Notes: a model not told the origin generated them from the sequence alone. A stretch of 64,000 nucleotides of DNA from DASSBQ01 sp040981125 (GCA_040981125.1 JANRMQ010000017.1:10984-74983), one strand, 5' to 3'. Shown: positions 1-9,368, numbered from the stretch's first letter. Made by a program: numbers and translations.

Positions 1-595
1 TATCCCGCGCGTCGAATTCGAAATCGAGCCAGGAACCGCGATACGGAATGATTCGCGCCGAATACAGCACCTTTCCGCTCGCATGAGTTCGGCCCTTATC
101 ATGCGTAAACGACGCGCCGGGCGACCGATGCAACTGGCTCACCACGACCCGCTCAGTCCCGTTGATGATGAACGTGCCGCGCTCGGTCATGAGCGGCAGC
201 TCGCCCACGTAAACTTCCTGCTCGCGGACATCGAGCACCTTCTTTTTCGGCCCCTTGTCTTCCTTATCGAACACGATCAGCCTGACCCGCAGCTTGAGCG
301 GGACGGCGAACGTCATGCCTTGCTCGAGGCATTCTCGCTCGTCGTATTTGGGCGTACCCAAGGAGTAATTCGAGAACTCGAGCGCGGCCGTGTTGTTGTA
401 GTCTGCAATGGGAAACACACTGGCCAAGGCGGCTTGAAGGCCCTGATCCTTGCGCCGCTCCGGGTCCCCTTCCATTTGGAGGAACTCTTCGTAGGAACGT
501 TTCTGAATTTCGATGAGATCCGGAATGTCGATACTCGTCCGGATACGAGAAAAATCTTTCCGTTCAGCCAACTCACCGATTGATGATTCCGACAT
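1..595 (-). CDS. rpoB: RNA polymerase beta subunit, N-terminal part (partial)
   Basis: This is the 5' end of the gene for the beta subunit of RNA polymerase; it runs off the left edge, so only about 198 codons are visible. The translation from the ATG at 595 begins MSESSIGELAERKDFSRIR. It continues through typical beta N-terminal segments, including PDLIEIQKRSYEEFL, then GTFIINGTERVVVSQLHRSP and a fork-proximal GRTHASGKVLYSARIIPYRG stretch. It lies downstream of rplJ-rplL on the same strand with an 84-base spacer, the usual order of the rplKAJL-rpoBC cluster. The identification is secure; the start rests on family alignment and on the lack of a better upstream start. Confidence 0.96.
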   Translation of the reverse strand, partial: MSESSIGELAERKDFSRIRTSIDIPDLIEIQKRSYEEFLQMEGDPERRKDQGLQAALASVFPIADYNNTAALEFSNYSLGTPKYDERECLEQGMTFAVPLKLRVRLIVFDKEDKGPKKKVLDVREQEVYVGELPLMTERGTFIINGTERVVVSQLHRSPGASFTHDKGRTHASGKVLYSARIIPYRGSWLDFEFDARD

Positions 596-679
596 CCGCC
601 AGCCCTCCAGGCTCATGGGTTAACGCAAGGCACGACCGAACAAGCCGGCAGAGGCCGGCCGCAGACACCCACTTGTCGC

Positions 680-1078
680 TTACTTGATTTCCACTTTGGC
701 GCCGCCGTCTTCCAACTTCTTCTTCATGGCGTCCGCTTCTTCCTTGGTCACGCCCGTCTTGACCGGCTTCGGCGCGCCTTCCACAAGGTCCTTCGCCTCC
801 TTCAAGCCCAAGCTGGTCAATTCACGCACCACCTTGATGACTTGGATCTTCTTGTCGGCCGCCGCGCTGGCCAACACGACGTCAAACGCCGTCTTTTCCT
901 CGGCCGGCGCCGCCGCCCCGCCGCCTGCCGGCGCCGCCGCCACGGCCACCGGCGCCGCCGCGGTCACCCCGAATCGCGTCTCCAGGCCCTTTACCAGCTC
1001 GGACAATTCCAATACGCTCATTCCCTCGATCGCCTTGATCAATTCGTCCTGCGAAAGCTTTCCCTCTGTTGCCGGCAT
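680..1078 (-). CDS. rplL: Ribosomal protein L7/L12 (internal start within the rplJ frame)
   Basis: L7/L12 forms the flexible ribosomal stalk that recruits translation GTPases and is present in several copies per ribosome. From the ATG at 1078 the product is 132 residues, the usual size. It has an N-terminal dimerisation helix region (ELIKAIEGMSVLELSELVKG), an Ala/Pro/Gly hinge at about residues 38-58, and the conserved C-terminal domain with KIQVIKVVRELTSLGLKEAK. A strong GGGGAGGG ribosome-binding site lies 4-5 bases before this ATG. The same frame is open upstream into rplJ, so this start is chosen from the ribosome-binding site, the family length and the need for excess L12. Confidence 0.9.
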   Translation of the reverse strand: MPATEGKLSQDELIKAIEGMSVLELSELVKGLETRFGVTAAAPVAVAAAPAGGGAAAPAEEKTAFDVVLASAAADKKIQVIKVVRELTSLGLKEAKDLVEGAPKPVKTGVTKEEADAMKKKLEDGGAKVEIK

Positions 1079-1612
1079 GTCGCCCTCCCCTTTCTTTTTG
1101 TCTTGAATAGCCGCAATGATTCTCACGAACTTACTGAGCACTCCGCTTAACACATACACGAGGCCGCGTGCGGGTCCCTGCATCGCCGACAGAAGCATGG
1201 CGATGAGCACTTCCTTTTTGGGCAATTTTGCCACCGCGGCGATATCGGACGCCTGCACAACCTTGCCTTCCAATACCCCGACGGTGATCTTGATCTTCTC
1301 TTCGCGCTTCTCGGCCGCAATGAAGTCGCGCAGCACCTTGGTCGGCAGCACCGGGTCGTCATACCCGATCACCACACCGAGCGGACCCTTAAAGTGAGCT
1401 TTGATGCCCGCCAGCGTCGTGCCGTCGGCCGCGCGCGCCGCCAGCGTATTTTTCATAACCTTATACTCGGCGTTCGCCGCGCGCAGCTGCTTTCGCAGCT
1501 CTGTCACATGACTCACGGGCAGCCCCGCCGATTCCATCAAAATCGCAAGCCTGGCCCGGCTGAACTTCTCGGCAAACTCGGCGACAGCCGTCGCCTTGTC
1601 TTCTTTTTTCAT
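680..1612 (-). CDS. rplJ: Ribosomal protein L10, reading in frame into L7/L12 (fused rplJ-rplL ORF)
   Basis: Residues 1 to about 174 form a normal-length L10, the stalk base protein that binds 23S rRNA and carries L7/L12 dimers. Instead of stopping after the usual basic C-terminus (RIIAAIQDKKKG), the frame continues through Glu-Gly-Asp into the initiator Met of L7/L12 and on to its stop, giving 310 residues. The linker codons are the Shine-Dalgarno of rplL read as protein. A single-base change of an AAA or GAG codon would restore a stop. The gene lies 25 bases downstream of rplA. Either this genome makes some L10-L12 fusion, or the stop was lost by mutation or sequence error; independent L12 synthesis from the internal start is still expected. 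Confidence 0.85.
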   Translation of the reverse strand: MKKEDKATAVAEFAEKFSRARLAILMESAGLPVSHVTELRKQLRAANAEYKVMKNTLAARAADGTTLAGIKAHFKGPLGVVIGYDDPVLPTKVLRDFIAAEKREEKIKITVGVLEGKVVQASDIAAVAKLPKKEVLIAMLLSAMQGPARGLVYVLSGVLSKFVRIIAAIQDKKKGEGDMPATEGKLSQDELIKAIEGMSVLELSELVKGLETRFGVTAAAPVAVAAAPAGGGAAAPAEEKTAFDVVLASAAADKKIQVIKVVRELTSLGLKEAKDLVEGAPKPVKTGVTKEEADAMKKKLEDGGAKVEIK

Positions 1613-1637
1613 ACCCGTTCCCTTCCTGACAGAAGCG

Positions 1638-2330
1638 TCAACTCCACATCTTCGATAAGGCCACCGTATCCAATTTCACGCCCGGCCCCATAGTGCTGGA
1701 GATCGTCGCGCTCTTCAAATAACGCCCCTTGCATGACGCCGGCTTGGCTTTAATGACGGATTCCAGCACCGCCTGAGCATTGTCATAGAGCTTCTGGGCA
1801 TCGAAGGAGACCTTGCCGACCGGCACCTGCACGATTCCGGCTTTTTCAACTTTGAACTCCACGCGCCCCCTGCGTATTTCGCCGACCGCCTTCCCAACCT
1901 CGAATGTGACCGTACCGGTCTTCGGATTCGGCATGAGACCGCGCGGCCCCAAGACCTTGCCTAACTTTCCGACCGATGCCATCAAATCCGGCGTGGAGAT
2001 CGCGCAATCAAACTCCATCCAGCCGCCCTTGATTTTCTCCATGAGGTCGTCGGCTCCGACAAAATCCGCCCCGGCCTGCCGCGCCTCCTGTTCCTTCTCA
2101 CCCTTTGCAAAGACCAACACCCGAAGCTTCTTTCCGGTGCCGTGTGGCAGCGCGGTCGTGCCACGGACCATCTGATCCGACCGCTTGGGGTCAATGCCCA
2201 ATCGAATCGCCAGATCCACGGATTCGTCAAACTTCGCATAGGCCGCCTTCTTCACCAGATCCACGGCTTCCTGCAGCGGATACAGCCTTGGTTCGACCTT
2301 CTCCGCCGCCGCTGTCATTTTCTTTCCCAT
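1638..2330 (-). CDS. rplA: Ribosomal protein L1
   Basis: L1 binds 23S rRNA at the mobile E-site stalk and helps release deacylated tRNA; in many bacteria it also represses its own operon. The 230-residue product has the normal length and typical segments: an N-terminal YPLQEAVDLVKK helix, DLAIRLGIDPKRSDQMVRGT, then GPRGLMPNPKTGTV near the middle and FKVEKAGIVQVPVGKVSF. It sits between rplK (40 bases upstream) and rplJ (25 bases downstream) on the minus strand, as in the standard cluster. Nothing unusual is seen. Confidence 0.97.
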   Translation of the reverse strand: MGKKMTAAAEKVEPRLYPLQEAVDLVKKAAYAKFDESVDLAIRLGIDPKRSDQMVRGTTALPHGTGKKLRVLVFAKGEKEQEARQAGADFVGADDLMEKIKGGWMEFDCAISTPDLMASVGKLGKVLGPRGLMPNPKTGTVTFEVGKAVGEIRRGRVEFKVEKAGIVQVPVGKVSFDAQKLYDNAQAVLESVIKAKPASCKGRYLKSATISSTMGPGVKLDTVALSKMWS

Positions 2331-2370
2331 ACCGACTCCTTACGGTTACGGCACACCACGACAAACGATT

Positions 2371-2793
2371 CTACTGAACGGCGATCCCCATGCTTCGCGC
2401 GGTTCCCGCTATGATCTTGATGGCGCCTTCCAAGTCCGCGGCATTCAAATCCGACATCTTTTTCTGGGCGATCTCTCGGATCTGGGCCTCCGACACCTTA
2501 CCAACCTTGTCTTTATGCGGAATTCCCGATCCCTTGATGATGCCGGCGGCTTTCTTGAGAAGATCCGATGCCGGCGGCGTCTTGAGAATGAAGGTAAAAC
2601 TTCGATCCTTGTACACCGTAATGACGACGGGAATAATGCTGTCCCCTTCCTTCTGGGTCTTGGCATTAAATTGCTTGCAAAATTCCATAATATTGACCCC
2701 GTGCTGGCCCAAAGACGGCCCGACCGGTGGCGCCGGATTGGCTTTCCCGGCGGGGATCTGGAGTTTAATTTGCGCCGATACTTCCTTTGCCAT
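2371..2793 (-). CDS. rplK: Ribosomal protein L11
   Basis: L11 binds the GTPase-associated centre of 23S rRNA at the base of the L10-L12 stalk. The 140-residue product matches the family length. It shows the N-terminal IKLQIPAGKANPAPPVGPSLGQ-type segment and the C-terminal rRNA-binding part with AAGIIKGSGIPHKDKVG and the closing AGTARSMGI. It is separated from nusG by about 94 bases that hold a 12-base inverted repeat, and it leads the rplK-rplA-rplJ-rplL run. Confidence 0.97.
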   Translation of the reverse strand: MAKEVSAQIKLQIPAGKANPAPPVGPSLGQHGVNIMEFCKQFNAKTQKEGDSIIPVVITVYKDRSFTFILKTPPASDLLKKAAGIIKGSGIPHKDKVGKVSEAQIREIAQKKMSDLNAADLEGAIKIIAGTARSMGIAVQ

Positions 2794-2823
2794 GACTACT
2801 CCTTGCGTAGAATTCTGAGCGCC

Positions 2824-2872
2824 GAGTTATGAGTTCTGAGCTTCAATCCTGACAACTCACAACTCATAACTC
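2824..2872. repeat. Intergenic inverted repeat between nusG and rplK
   Basis: Two perfect 12-base arms, GAGTTATGAGTT at 2824-2835 and AACTCATAACTC at 2861-2872, enclose a 25-base loop that also contains copies of the ACTCA unit. There is no T-run, so a plain intrinsic terminator is less likely. It resembles in plan the spacers at 3835-3888, 4049-4131 and 5529-5622, which have different unit sequences. A role in mRNA processing or as a mobile miniature repeat is inference. Confidence 0.6.
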
Positions 2873-2887
2873 CAAACCCAGAACTGT

Positions 2888-3430
2888 TTAAATGCGTTCC
2901 ACCTGCAAGAAACCCAATTCCACCGGCGTCGATCGCCCGAAAATGCTGACGAAAACTTTCACCCGGCTATGGTCCCCGTCGACCTCGTCGACCACCCCGT
3001 TAAAACCGAGAAACGGACCGTCCACGATCCGCACATTGTCTCCCTTGATAAAGCGGATCTGCTCCCGCGGGCCGGCGGCGCCCGCATCCACCTGCTTAAG
3101 CAAAGAATCCACCTCGTCGGATGACAATGGGGTCGGCAGCGCGCCGCCGCCGACGAACCCGGTGACTTTCGGCGTCTCCTTAATCATCTGCAAGGTCTCA
3201 TCAGCCAACGGCGTCTCCAGCTCTACCAACACATATCCGGGAAAGAACTTTCTTCGAGAGGTCCGACGCTTTCCATCCTTGATTTCAATCACATCCTCGG
3301 TCGGCACCAGAACCTGACCTAGTTTTTCCACAAGCCCCATTTGATTGGCTCGTTCGAGAAGACTCGTCTTGACCCGCCCCTCGAAGCCGGCATAGGTATG
3401 AATGACATACCAATTCTTATTCCCCATCAT
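2888..3430 (-). CDS. nusG: Transcription termination/antitermination protein NusG
   Basis: NusG binds RNA polymerase across the clamp and links it to Rho or to the leading ribosome. The 180-residue product has the NGN domain (starts NKNWYVIHTYAGFEGRVK, with FFPGYVLVE near residue 65) and a C-terminal KOW domain (KGDNVRIVDGPFLGFNGVV). Two Met codons are in tandem; the GAGGAG ribosome-binding site abuts the first, so the second ATG at 3427 has the better spacing. It is 31 bases downstream of secE, the classical secE-nusG pair. Confidence 0.96.
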   Translation of the reverse strand: MMGNKNWYVIHTYAGFEGRVKTSLLERANQMGLVEKLGQVLVPTEDVIEIKDGKRRTSRRKFFPGYVLVELETPLADETLQMIKETPKVTGFVGGGALPTPLSSDEVDSLLKQVDAGAAGPREQIRFIKGDNVRIVDGPFLGFNGVVDEVDGDHSRVKVFVSIFGRSTPVELGFLQVERI

Positions 3431-3461
3431 CTCCTCTTCACTGAAATGTCCGGCCTCATGC

Positions 3462-3656
3462 TTAGATTACCTTCCGCATCAGCCAACCAAGGAACGAGTC
3501 CACCACCGATAAATAGAGCGACATGAGCACACAAAACACAATGACCACGGTGGTCGCCCCGAGCGTTTCGCCCTTCGAGGGGAAAGAAACCTTCCTGAGC
3601 TCGCTTCGGACACCGTCGATAAATTCTCGAACCGACGCAACAAACCGCTGAAACAT
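3462..3656 (-). CDS. secE: Preprotein translocase subunit SecE
   Basis: SecE is the small essential clamp subunit of the SecYEG protein-conducting channel in the inner membrane. At 64 residues this is the short one-helix form found in most bacteria. An amphipathic N-terminal part with the conserved LRKVSFPSKGETLGAT precedes a single membrane segment at about residues 37-58. It precedes nusG on the same strand and follows tRNA-Trp, as expected for this locus. Confidence 0.95.
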   Translation of the reverse strand: MFQRFVASVREFIDGVRSELRKVSFPSKGETLGATTVVIVFCVLMSLYLSVVDSFLGWLMRKVI

Positions 3657-3740
3657 GTCTCCCTCGCTAATTCAACCAGCCGAATGATTCCGGCCGCCCT
3701 GCGGCTGGCAGTGCAACCGGCAACATGAGTACGCTCTGTT

Positions 3741-3817
3741 TGGCAGGGGCACCAGGAATCGAACCCGGACCTTCGGTTTTGGAGACCGACATGCTAGCCG
3801 TTGAACACCATGCCCCT
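3741..3817 (-). tRNA. tRNA-Trp (anticodon CCA)
   Basis: The minus strand folds as a complete 77-base tRNA with AGGGGCA/TGCCCCT acceptor arms, a GTTCGAT T-loop and an encoded 3' CCA. The anticodon loop CTCCAAA gives CCA, reading UGG. It sits between rpmG and secE, its common place in the tuf-secE-nusG cluster. Confidence 0.95.
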
Positions 3818-3834
3818 GCACAGCTCGTGAGGGA

Positions 3835-3888
3835 TGAGGCGTGAACCGTGAAGAGGAAATCCCCTTACGCCTGACGCTTCACGCCTGA
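3835..3888. repeat. Intergenic imperfect inverted repeat built of GTGAAGC-like units
   Basis: The left arm TGAGGCGTGAACCGT and the right arm ACGCTTCACGCCTGA can pair with few mismatches around a short loop. The arms consist of 7-base units of the type GTGAGGC/GTGAACC. The repeat fills the spacer between tRNA-Trp and rpmG and abuts the rpmG stop codon, so it could act as a 3'-end hairpin for rpmG, though no T-tract follows. Confidence 0.55.
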
Positions 3889-3889
3889 G

Positions 3890-4039
3890 TTATTTCACCT
3901 CTTTGTGCGGCGTGTGTTTCCGACAAAATCGACAGAACTTATTCCGCTCCAATCGATCCGGATCATTCTTTTTATTCTTCCGTGTCGAGTAGTTCCGCTG
4001 CTTGCAAGCCGTACAGGCCAAGTCAATAATGTCACGCAT
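3890..4039 (-). CDS. rpmG: Ribosomal protein L33
   Basis: This 49-residue gene encodes the small zinc-ribbon type of L33, a protein of the 50S E-site. The translation is MRDIIDLACTACKQRNYSTR then a Lys/Asn-rich strand and FCRFCRKHTPHKEVK. Two CxxC pairs (CTAC and CRFC) mark the zinc-binding form. It lies between tuf and tRNA-Trp/secE on the minus strand, the usual order tuf-rpmG-tRNA-Trp-secE-nusG. Confidence 0.95.
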   Translation of the reverse strand: MRDIIDLACTACKQRNYSTRKNKKNDPDRLERNKFCRFCRKHTPHKEVK

Positions 4040-4048
4040 TTTCTATTC

Positions 4049-4131
4049 GTGAGGCGTGAAGCGTGAGGCGTGAAGCAGATGGCTTGACTCCTCCCGCCAT
4101 CCTCTCACACCTCACCCCTTACCCCTCACGC
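4049..4131. repeat. Intergenic repeat of GTGAGGC/GTGAAGC units with inverted partner
   Basis: The left half (4049-4076) has four tandem 7-base units: GTGAGGC, GTGAAGC, GTGAGGC, GTGAAGC. The right half (about 4104-4131) carries the complementary series CTCACACC/CTCACCCC/CTTACCCC/CTCACGC, so the RNA can fold into a long imperfect hairpin. It fills the tuf-rpmG spacer and ends ten bases before the tuf stop codon. Confidence 0.6.
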
Positions 4132-4140
4132 TCCCCATAA

Positions 4141-5346
<1,206 letters not shown>

Positions 5347-5437
5347 ACGTCACTCCCTCGATTGGTCGAACCATTCCACTTAAGGCCATATCCCGTCGCG
5401 CATGATTGCACACGCTCCGGCTCAAACTCACTCTGGA

Positions 5438-5513
5438 TGGAGCCCACGACGCGGATCGAACGCGTGACCTCGTCCTTACCAAGGACGTGCTCTACCAACT
5501 GAGCTACGTGGGC
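5438..5513 (-). tRNA. tRNA-Thr (anticodon GGT)
   Basis: A 76-base tRNA on the minus strand with acceptor GCCCACG paired to CGTGGGC, D-loop AGTTGGTAGA, T-loop GTTCGATC and an encoded CCA. The anticodon loop TTGGTAA gives GGT (codon ACC). It lies directly upstream of tuf, as in many bacteria. Confidence 0.95.
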
Positions 5514-5528
5514 CTCAAAAATTGCTCA

Positions 5529-5622
5529 TTTGGCGATGTAGTGATCGGGTGATTTTTCGGACTCATCCTCACCTGAACTACAATACCCAACTCACCAAAT
5601 CACGAGATCTCACAATCACCAA
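5529..5622. repeat. Intergenic repeat of TGATTTGG-like units with inverted partner
   Basis: The spacer between tRNA-Gly and tRNA-Thr has a left half (5529-5555) of GTGAT/GGTGATT units and a right half (5588-5622) with complementary ACTCACC, AAATCAC, TCTCAC, AATCACC units. Pairing is imperfect. The plan matches the other three spacer repeats in this locus, with a different unit sequence. Confidence 0.45.
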
Positions 5623-5705
5623 TTCCCCCGGATGAAAGTCCACAAAATTTGCGGCGATTCCCCGGTCGCCCATCATACTGACTTTCGGTAGGGTCCAGCA
5701 CGGTA

Positions 5706-5780
5706 TGGAGCGGGCGATGGGATTTGAACCCACGACAGCCAGCTTGGAAGGCTGGAACTCTACCACTGAGCTACGCCCGC
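5706..5780 (-). tRNA. tRNA-Gly (anticodon TCC)
   Basis: A 75-base tRNA on the minus strand with acceptor GCGGGCG/CGCCCGC, T-loop GTTCAAAT and an encoded CCA. The anticodon loop CTTCCAA gives TCC (codon GGA). It belongs to the tRNA-Tyr/Gly/Thr set upstream of tuf. Confidence 0.95.
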
Positions 5781-6038
5781 CCACTACCACTTTGCCGATC
5801 CCGCCCCGCTCAACTCATAAAAAACGGTAACGTGCGAAAAGTCAGGCCCGATGGCACCCATCCGTCCAAGCCACCAACGCCGGCATTATTAGACCACTTC
5901 CAAGACCTCACTGCGGTGACCCATGAACAAATTGAACGGATCCGGTCAAACAACTTTCTAAAATCAAGCATCAAACCTAAGACGTCTGTCCCGTCGCGCC
6001 AGGACTAATGATGATCGCCCCGGTTGAGCAAGCTCGGC

Positions 6039-6124
6039 TGGTGGGCAGGCAAGGGTTCGAACCTTGGAAGCCATCAGGCAGCAGATTTACAGTCTGCCCC
6101 CTTTGTCCACTTGGGTACCTGCCC
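6039..6124 (-). tRNA. tRNA-Tyr (anticodon GTA)
   Basis: An 86-base class II tRNA on the minus strand with acceptor GGGCAGG/CCTGCCC, a long variable arm after the anticodon stem, and an encoded CCA. The anticodon loop CTGTAAA gives GTA. It is the first member of the tRNA-Tyr, tRNA-Gly, tRNA-Thr, tuf series. Confidence 0.95.
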
Positions 6125-6364
6125 GTCCGCCCTTCATTTCAGACCACAATGGAATTTCAACCCTGCAGGCAAATCGAAAACACAAGCGGCCTCCATTCTC
6201 CTCGTCGAGAATGAGAAGGTCACGCCATGCACAGCACCCCAGCAGGTAATTGATGGCTGGCTTGCTGAAGATGATGAAGATTGGCCCGGAATCGAAAGCA
6301 TCCGATTCTATTAGCGAAGTTTCTCGATGTCAAGGGGATAAATCGCGAAAGAACCCCCGGCCCC

Positions 6365-7378
6365 TTAGTGAGCATCCGAAGGCGCGCACAGGCGAAGCGG
6401 CATTTCATCGGCCCCCTTCTCCAACAGGCGGACCGAGCGATCAATACGGTCCGCAGCGCCTCCAAGCACCTTTTCCATCAACATTCGCACTTCCGGAGGC
6501 GAGATACGAAAGGCCGGGGCCATAAAACGCTTCTGAGAGATCGCCTTTTCTGTAGTATCTTGAGGCTCATAGTAGCCGCGGAAATCACCCCCATTGTCCG
6601 CCTTGCGGAGCCTCTCAATCCACTCGCGAGTGCCGGCAGGTGAATCAATCGGCTGTTTCTGTTTAGAGTGGGCAACTTCCAGTTGAGTCCAGATGGCCCA
6701 CCCGACAAAGACGGCCCATGTTTCATTGAGGAGTTCCCAGGACTCCTCCTCACTCAAAAAGCGTTCCTCGGTTTGATTTTTTCTTTGGGGAATGGGCGTG
6801 ATAAGTACGTGTTCGTATCGACAATGCTGCTGATCCCGCGCAAATCCCATGAGAGACTCGGACGAAGCCCCGCCACTGTCCAACCGCCGGGATTCCACGG
6901 TGAGGTAATCCATATAGGCGTGAAATAATTCATGGTACAGAGTTTGGAGATCTTTGTGCGTCAATTGCCGGAGGGGACGTAGTGTGCCGCCTGCGCGATT
7001 GAATGACAGCGCCCGATTAAGAATCATCCGGTGATCTGCAGGATGGTACTCGGCGGCAAATGTACGTAAGTCATCGAATTCAAATTGCACGAAGCCTGCC
7101 GGGATTTCCTCCAGAAATTTAACAGGGAGCTTGAGCCCCGCGGCGTCCGCCAGCAAATTCCGCCACAGCAGCGCCGGATTCACGACCACCTGGCTTTGCG
7201 CCGGCGACACCAGACAACAGGCGACCATAAACAGAGGTCCTATCAACCAACCGGTCGCTCCACGAAGAACCACGGCAGCCCGGAGACCTGCCGCTTCACC
7301 CGACGAAGCGAGCCTGTTTGGTTCCGTATGATGAGACCGTACATCAGCCATATCGATCGTGATCGACGCCCCATTCAT
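6365..7378 (-). CDS. Exported or membrane-anchored protein with HExxH metallopeptidase-like motif
   Basis: I do not recognise the family. The 337-residue product has a hydrophobic segment at about residues 40-60 (GWLIGPLFMVACCLVSPAQS) that could be a signal peptide if translation starts later than the first ATG. The mature part contains YHELFHAYMDYL, an HExxH-type zinc-binding pattern near residue 150, preceded by the segment MILNRALSFNRAGGTLRPL. This suggests a zinc peptidase-like protein acting in the periplasm, which is inference. The start overlaps the end of the helicase gene by 35 bases, so the two are probably cotranscribed. A start at 7351 (MADVRSHHTE) is an alternative. Confidence 0.7.
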   Translation of the reverse strand: MNGASITIDMADVRSHHTEPNRLASSGEAAGLRAAVVLRGATGWLIGPLFMVACCLVSPAQSQVVVNPALLWRNLLADAAGLKLPVKFLEEIPAGFVQFEFDDLRTFAAEYHPADHRMILNRALSFNRAGGTLRPLRQLTHKDLQTLYHELFHAYMDYLTVESRRLDSGGASSESLMGFARDQQHCRYEHVLITPIPQRKNQTEERFLSEEESWELLNETWAVFVGWAIWTQLEVAHSKQKQPIDSPAGTREWIERLRKADNGGDFRGYYEPQDTTEKAISQKRFMAPAFRISPPEVRMLMEKVLGGAADRIDRSVRLLEKGADEMPLRLCAPSDAH

Positions 7379-9368
7379 AACCCCGCCCCTCTTCGATCAG
7401 TGCCAATGCTTCCATGTACCGGGGAGGGATGTGATCGAGAAAACGGGTAGGCTTTGCCAGCAGCATCCCGGAACTCTTGTCGAACACATTGATCGGATAC
7501 GTGACATACAAATGCCGTTTGGCCCGGGTAACGGCGACATAGAAGAGCCGCCGCTCTTCTTCCAGCCCCTCATCAGTCCCAAAGGAATACATGGAGGGGA
7601 ATTTCCCATCGAGAGCCCAAATGACAAAGACACACTGCCATTCCAGGCCTTTGGCCGAGTGAATCGTCGAGAGAATCAATTGCTCATCGTCCCGATCGGA
7701 AGCTTCCACATTGCTCACACTGCCGTCAGGCGGTTCGAGAGCCAGGTCACTGAGAAATTCCGCGAGGTCGGCATAGTTCGCCGCCATCGTATGGAGATGT
7801 TCAAGATCGCGAATGCGCCGGGGGTAGTCATCGTGCTGATCCTTGAGAATCGGCAAATAATATTCGTATGCCAGATCGACCAAGGCGGCGGGATTCCCCT
7901 CGCGATCCTGCGAGAGTCGGTCCAGCGCCGCGCCTAACATTCTGAGCCCCATACCCGACCGGCCGCCGGCGGCACCGAGGATCTGTCCAGGCCGGTCCGT
8001 CTTCAACAATGCGGCCAGGAAATCCTGCGCCTTCTTCGGGCCCACTCCTTCAACCAACATGAGAACACGATGCCAGCTGACGGCATCCTGTGGATTATGA
8101 ACCACCCGCAGATAGGCCAGCAGATCCTTGACGTGCGCGGCCTCAATGAATTTGATGCCTCCGCGCTTTACAAAAGGCAGCCCTCGCCGAGACAGCTCAA
8201 TCTCCAGATCAAAAGAATGAAAACTGGATCGAAACAGAACCGCGATTTCAGCAAGCGGAACACCCTCCTCGCGAAGTTCGAAGATCTTTTGCGCGACAAA
8301 CCTCGATTGTGCGTTTTCCCCTGCCGCTTCCACCAACGAAGGCAGCGGACCGTCCAACTTTCTTGTAAAGAGCTGTTTGGTGTATTTTTCCGAGGCGGCC
8401 GCGATGATTTCATTCGCGAGATTCAAAATCGGCTGCGTGCTGCGATAATTCTCTTCCAATTTATAGACGGTGGCGCCGGGAAACAACGCCGGAAACTCCA
8501 TGATGTTCCGAAAGGTGGCCCCGCGAAACGCGTAAATCGATTGCGAGTCGTCGCCGACGACCATGACATTGTCGTGCGTCGCCGCCAGCCGCCGGATCAG
8601 TTCGGCCTGCAACCGATTCGTATCCTGATATTCATCCACCAGAATGTATCGATATTGGCTGGAGATGGTGCGCCGGATGTCTTCATTCTGCGTCAGCAAC
8701 TCCCATAACCTTGCCAGAAGATCGTCGTAATCGAGCAGCTGGCGCTGTCGTTTGGCCTGCTCATACGCCCGCCGTAGTTTGTCCAAGTCTTCCAAATGAT
8801 CTGCGAAATGCGGAAACTCCTCCAGAACGATCTCTTCCAGGCTGCGTAGAGTATTGACGGATTTACTATAGATTTCGGCGATGGTGCCCTTGCGCGGGAA
8901 CCGCTTTTCCTTATCGTTCAAACCGAGTTGGGAACGGGTCAATGCGATCAAATCTTCGGCATCCCCGCGATCCAGAATCGTGAACCCGGGGTCGATTCCG
9001 GCCGAACGGCCGTATCGCCGCAGAAGAATATTCCCTGTGGAGTGAAAGGTACCCCCTGCGACTCGCTCACTCTGCGAGCCGATCAGCAGCCCCGCGCGCT
9101 CGACCATCTCCTGCGCGGCCTTTCGCGTAAAGGTCAACAATAGGATCCGGGCCGGGTCAATGCCGGAATCAATGAGATAGGCAACTCGATAGATCAGCGT
9201 TCTCGTTTTTCCGCTGCCGGCTCCAGCGATCACCAACGCGGGTCCGTCGCCCGCTTGAACGGCGGCCGACTGCTGAGCATTAAGTGCCGCCGCATAATCC
9301 AGGGAGAGCCGCCGGGGTGTCTCATGGACCGACTGCTTCAAAATGTAGGGCTTGATGTCTCTATTCAT
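7344..9368 (-). CDS. UvrD/Rep/PcrA-family ATP-dependent 3'-5' DNA helicase
   Basis: This is a superfamily 1A helicase of 674 residues, close to Rep and PcrA in size. A Q-motif (LNAQQSAAV) is at residues 29-37 and Walker A (AGAGSGKT) at 48-55. Motif II reads VDEYQDTN near residue 250, motif III follows in VGDDSQSIYAFRGA, motif V in STIHSAKGLEWQCVFV, and motif VI in VAVTRAKRHLYV near the C-terminus. Such enzymes unwind DNA in excision repair, in mismatch repair or at stalled forks; which role applies cannot be told from sequence. It starts divergently from the gene at 9517. Confidence 0.93.
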   Translation of the reverse strand: MNRDIKPYILKQSVHETPRRLSLDYAAALNAQQSAAVQAGDGPALVIAGAGSGKTRTLIYRVAYLIDSGIDPARILLLTFTRKAAQEMVERAGLLIGSQSERVAGGTFHSTGNILLRRYGRSAGIDPGFTILDRGDAEDLIALTRSQLGLNDKEKRFPRKGTIAEIYSKSVNTLRSLEEIVLEEFPHFADHLEDLDKLRRAYEQAKRQRQLLDYDDLLARLWELLTQNEDIRRTISSQYRYILVDEYQDTNRLQAELIRRLAATHDNVMVVGDDSQSIYAFRGATFRNIMEFPALFPGATVYKLEENYRSTQPILNLANEIIAAASEKYTKQLFTRKLDGPLPSLVEAAGENAQSRFVAQKIFELREEGVPLAEIAVLFRSSFHSFDLEIELSRRGLPFVKRGGIKFIEAAHVKDLLAYLRVVHNPQDAVSWHRVLMLVEGVGPKKAQDFLAALLKTDRPGQILGAAGGRSGMGLRMLGAALDRLSQDREGNPAALVDLAYEYYLPILKDQHDDYPRRIRDLEHLHTMAANYADLAEFLSDLALEPPDGSVSNVEASDRDDEQLILSTIHSAKGLEWQCVFVIWALDGKFPSMYSFGTDEGLEEERRLFYVAVTRAKRHLYVTYPINVFDKSSGMLLAKPTRFLDHIPPRYMEALALIEEGRGYEWGVDHDRYG

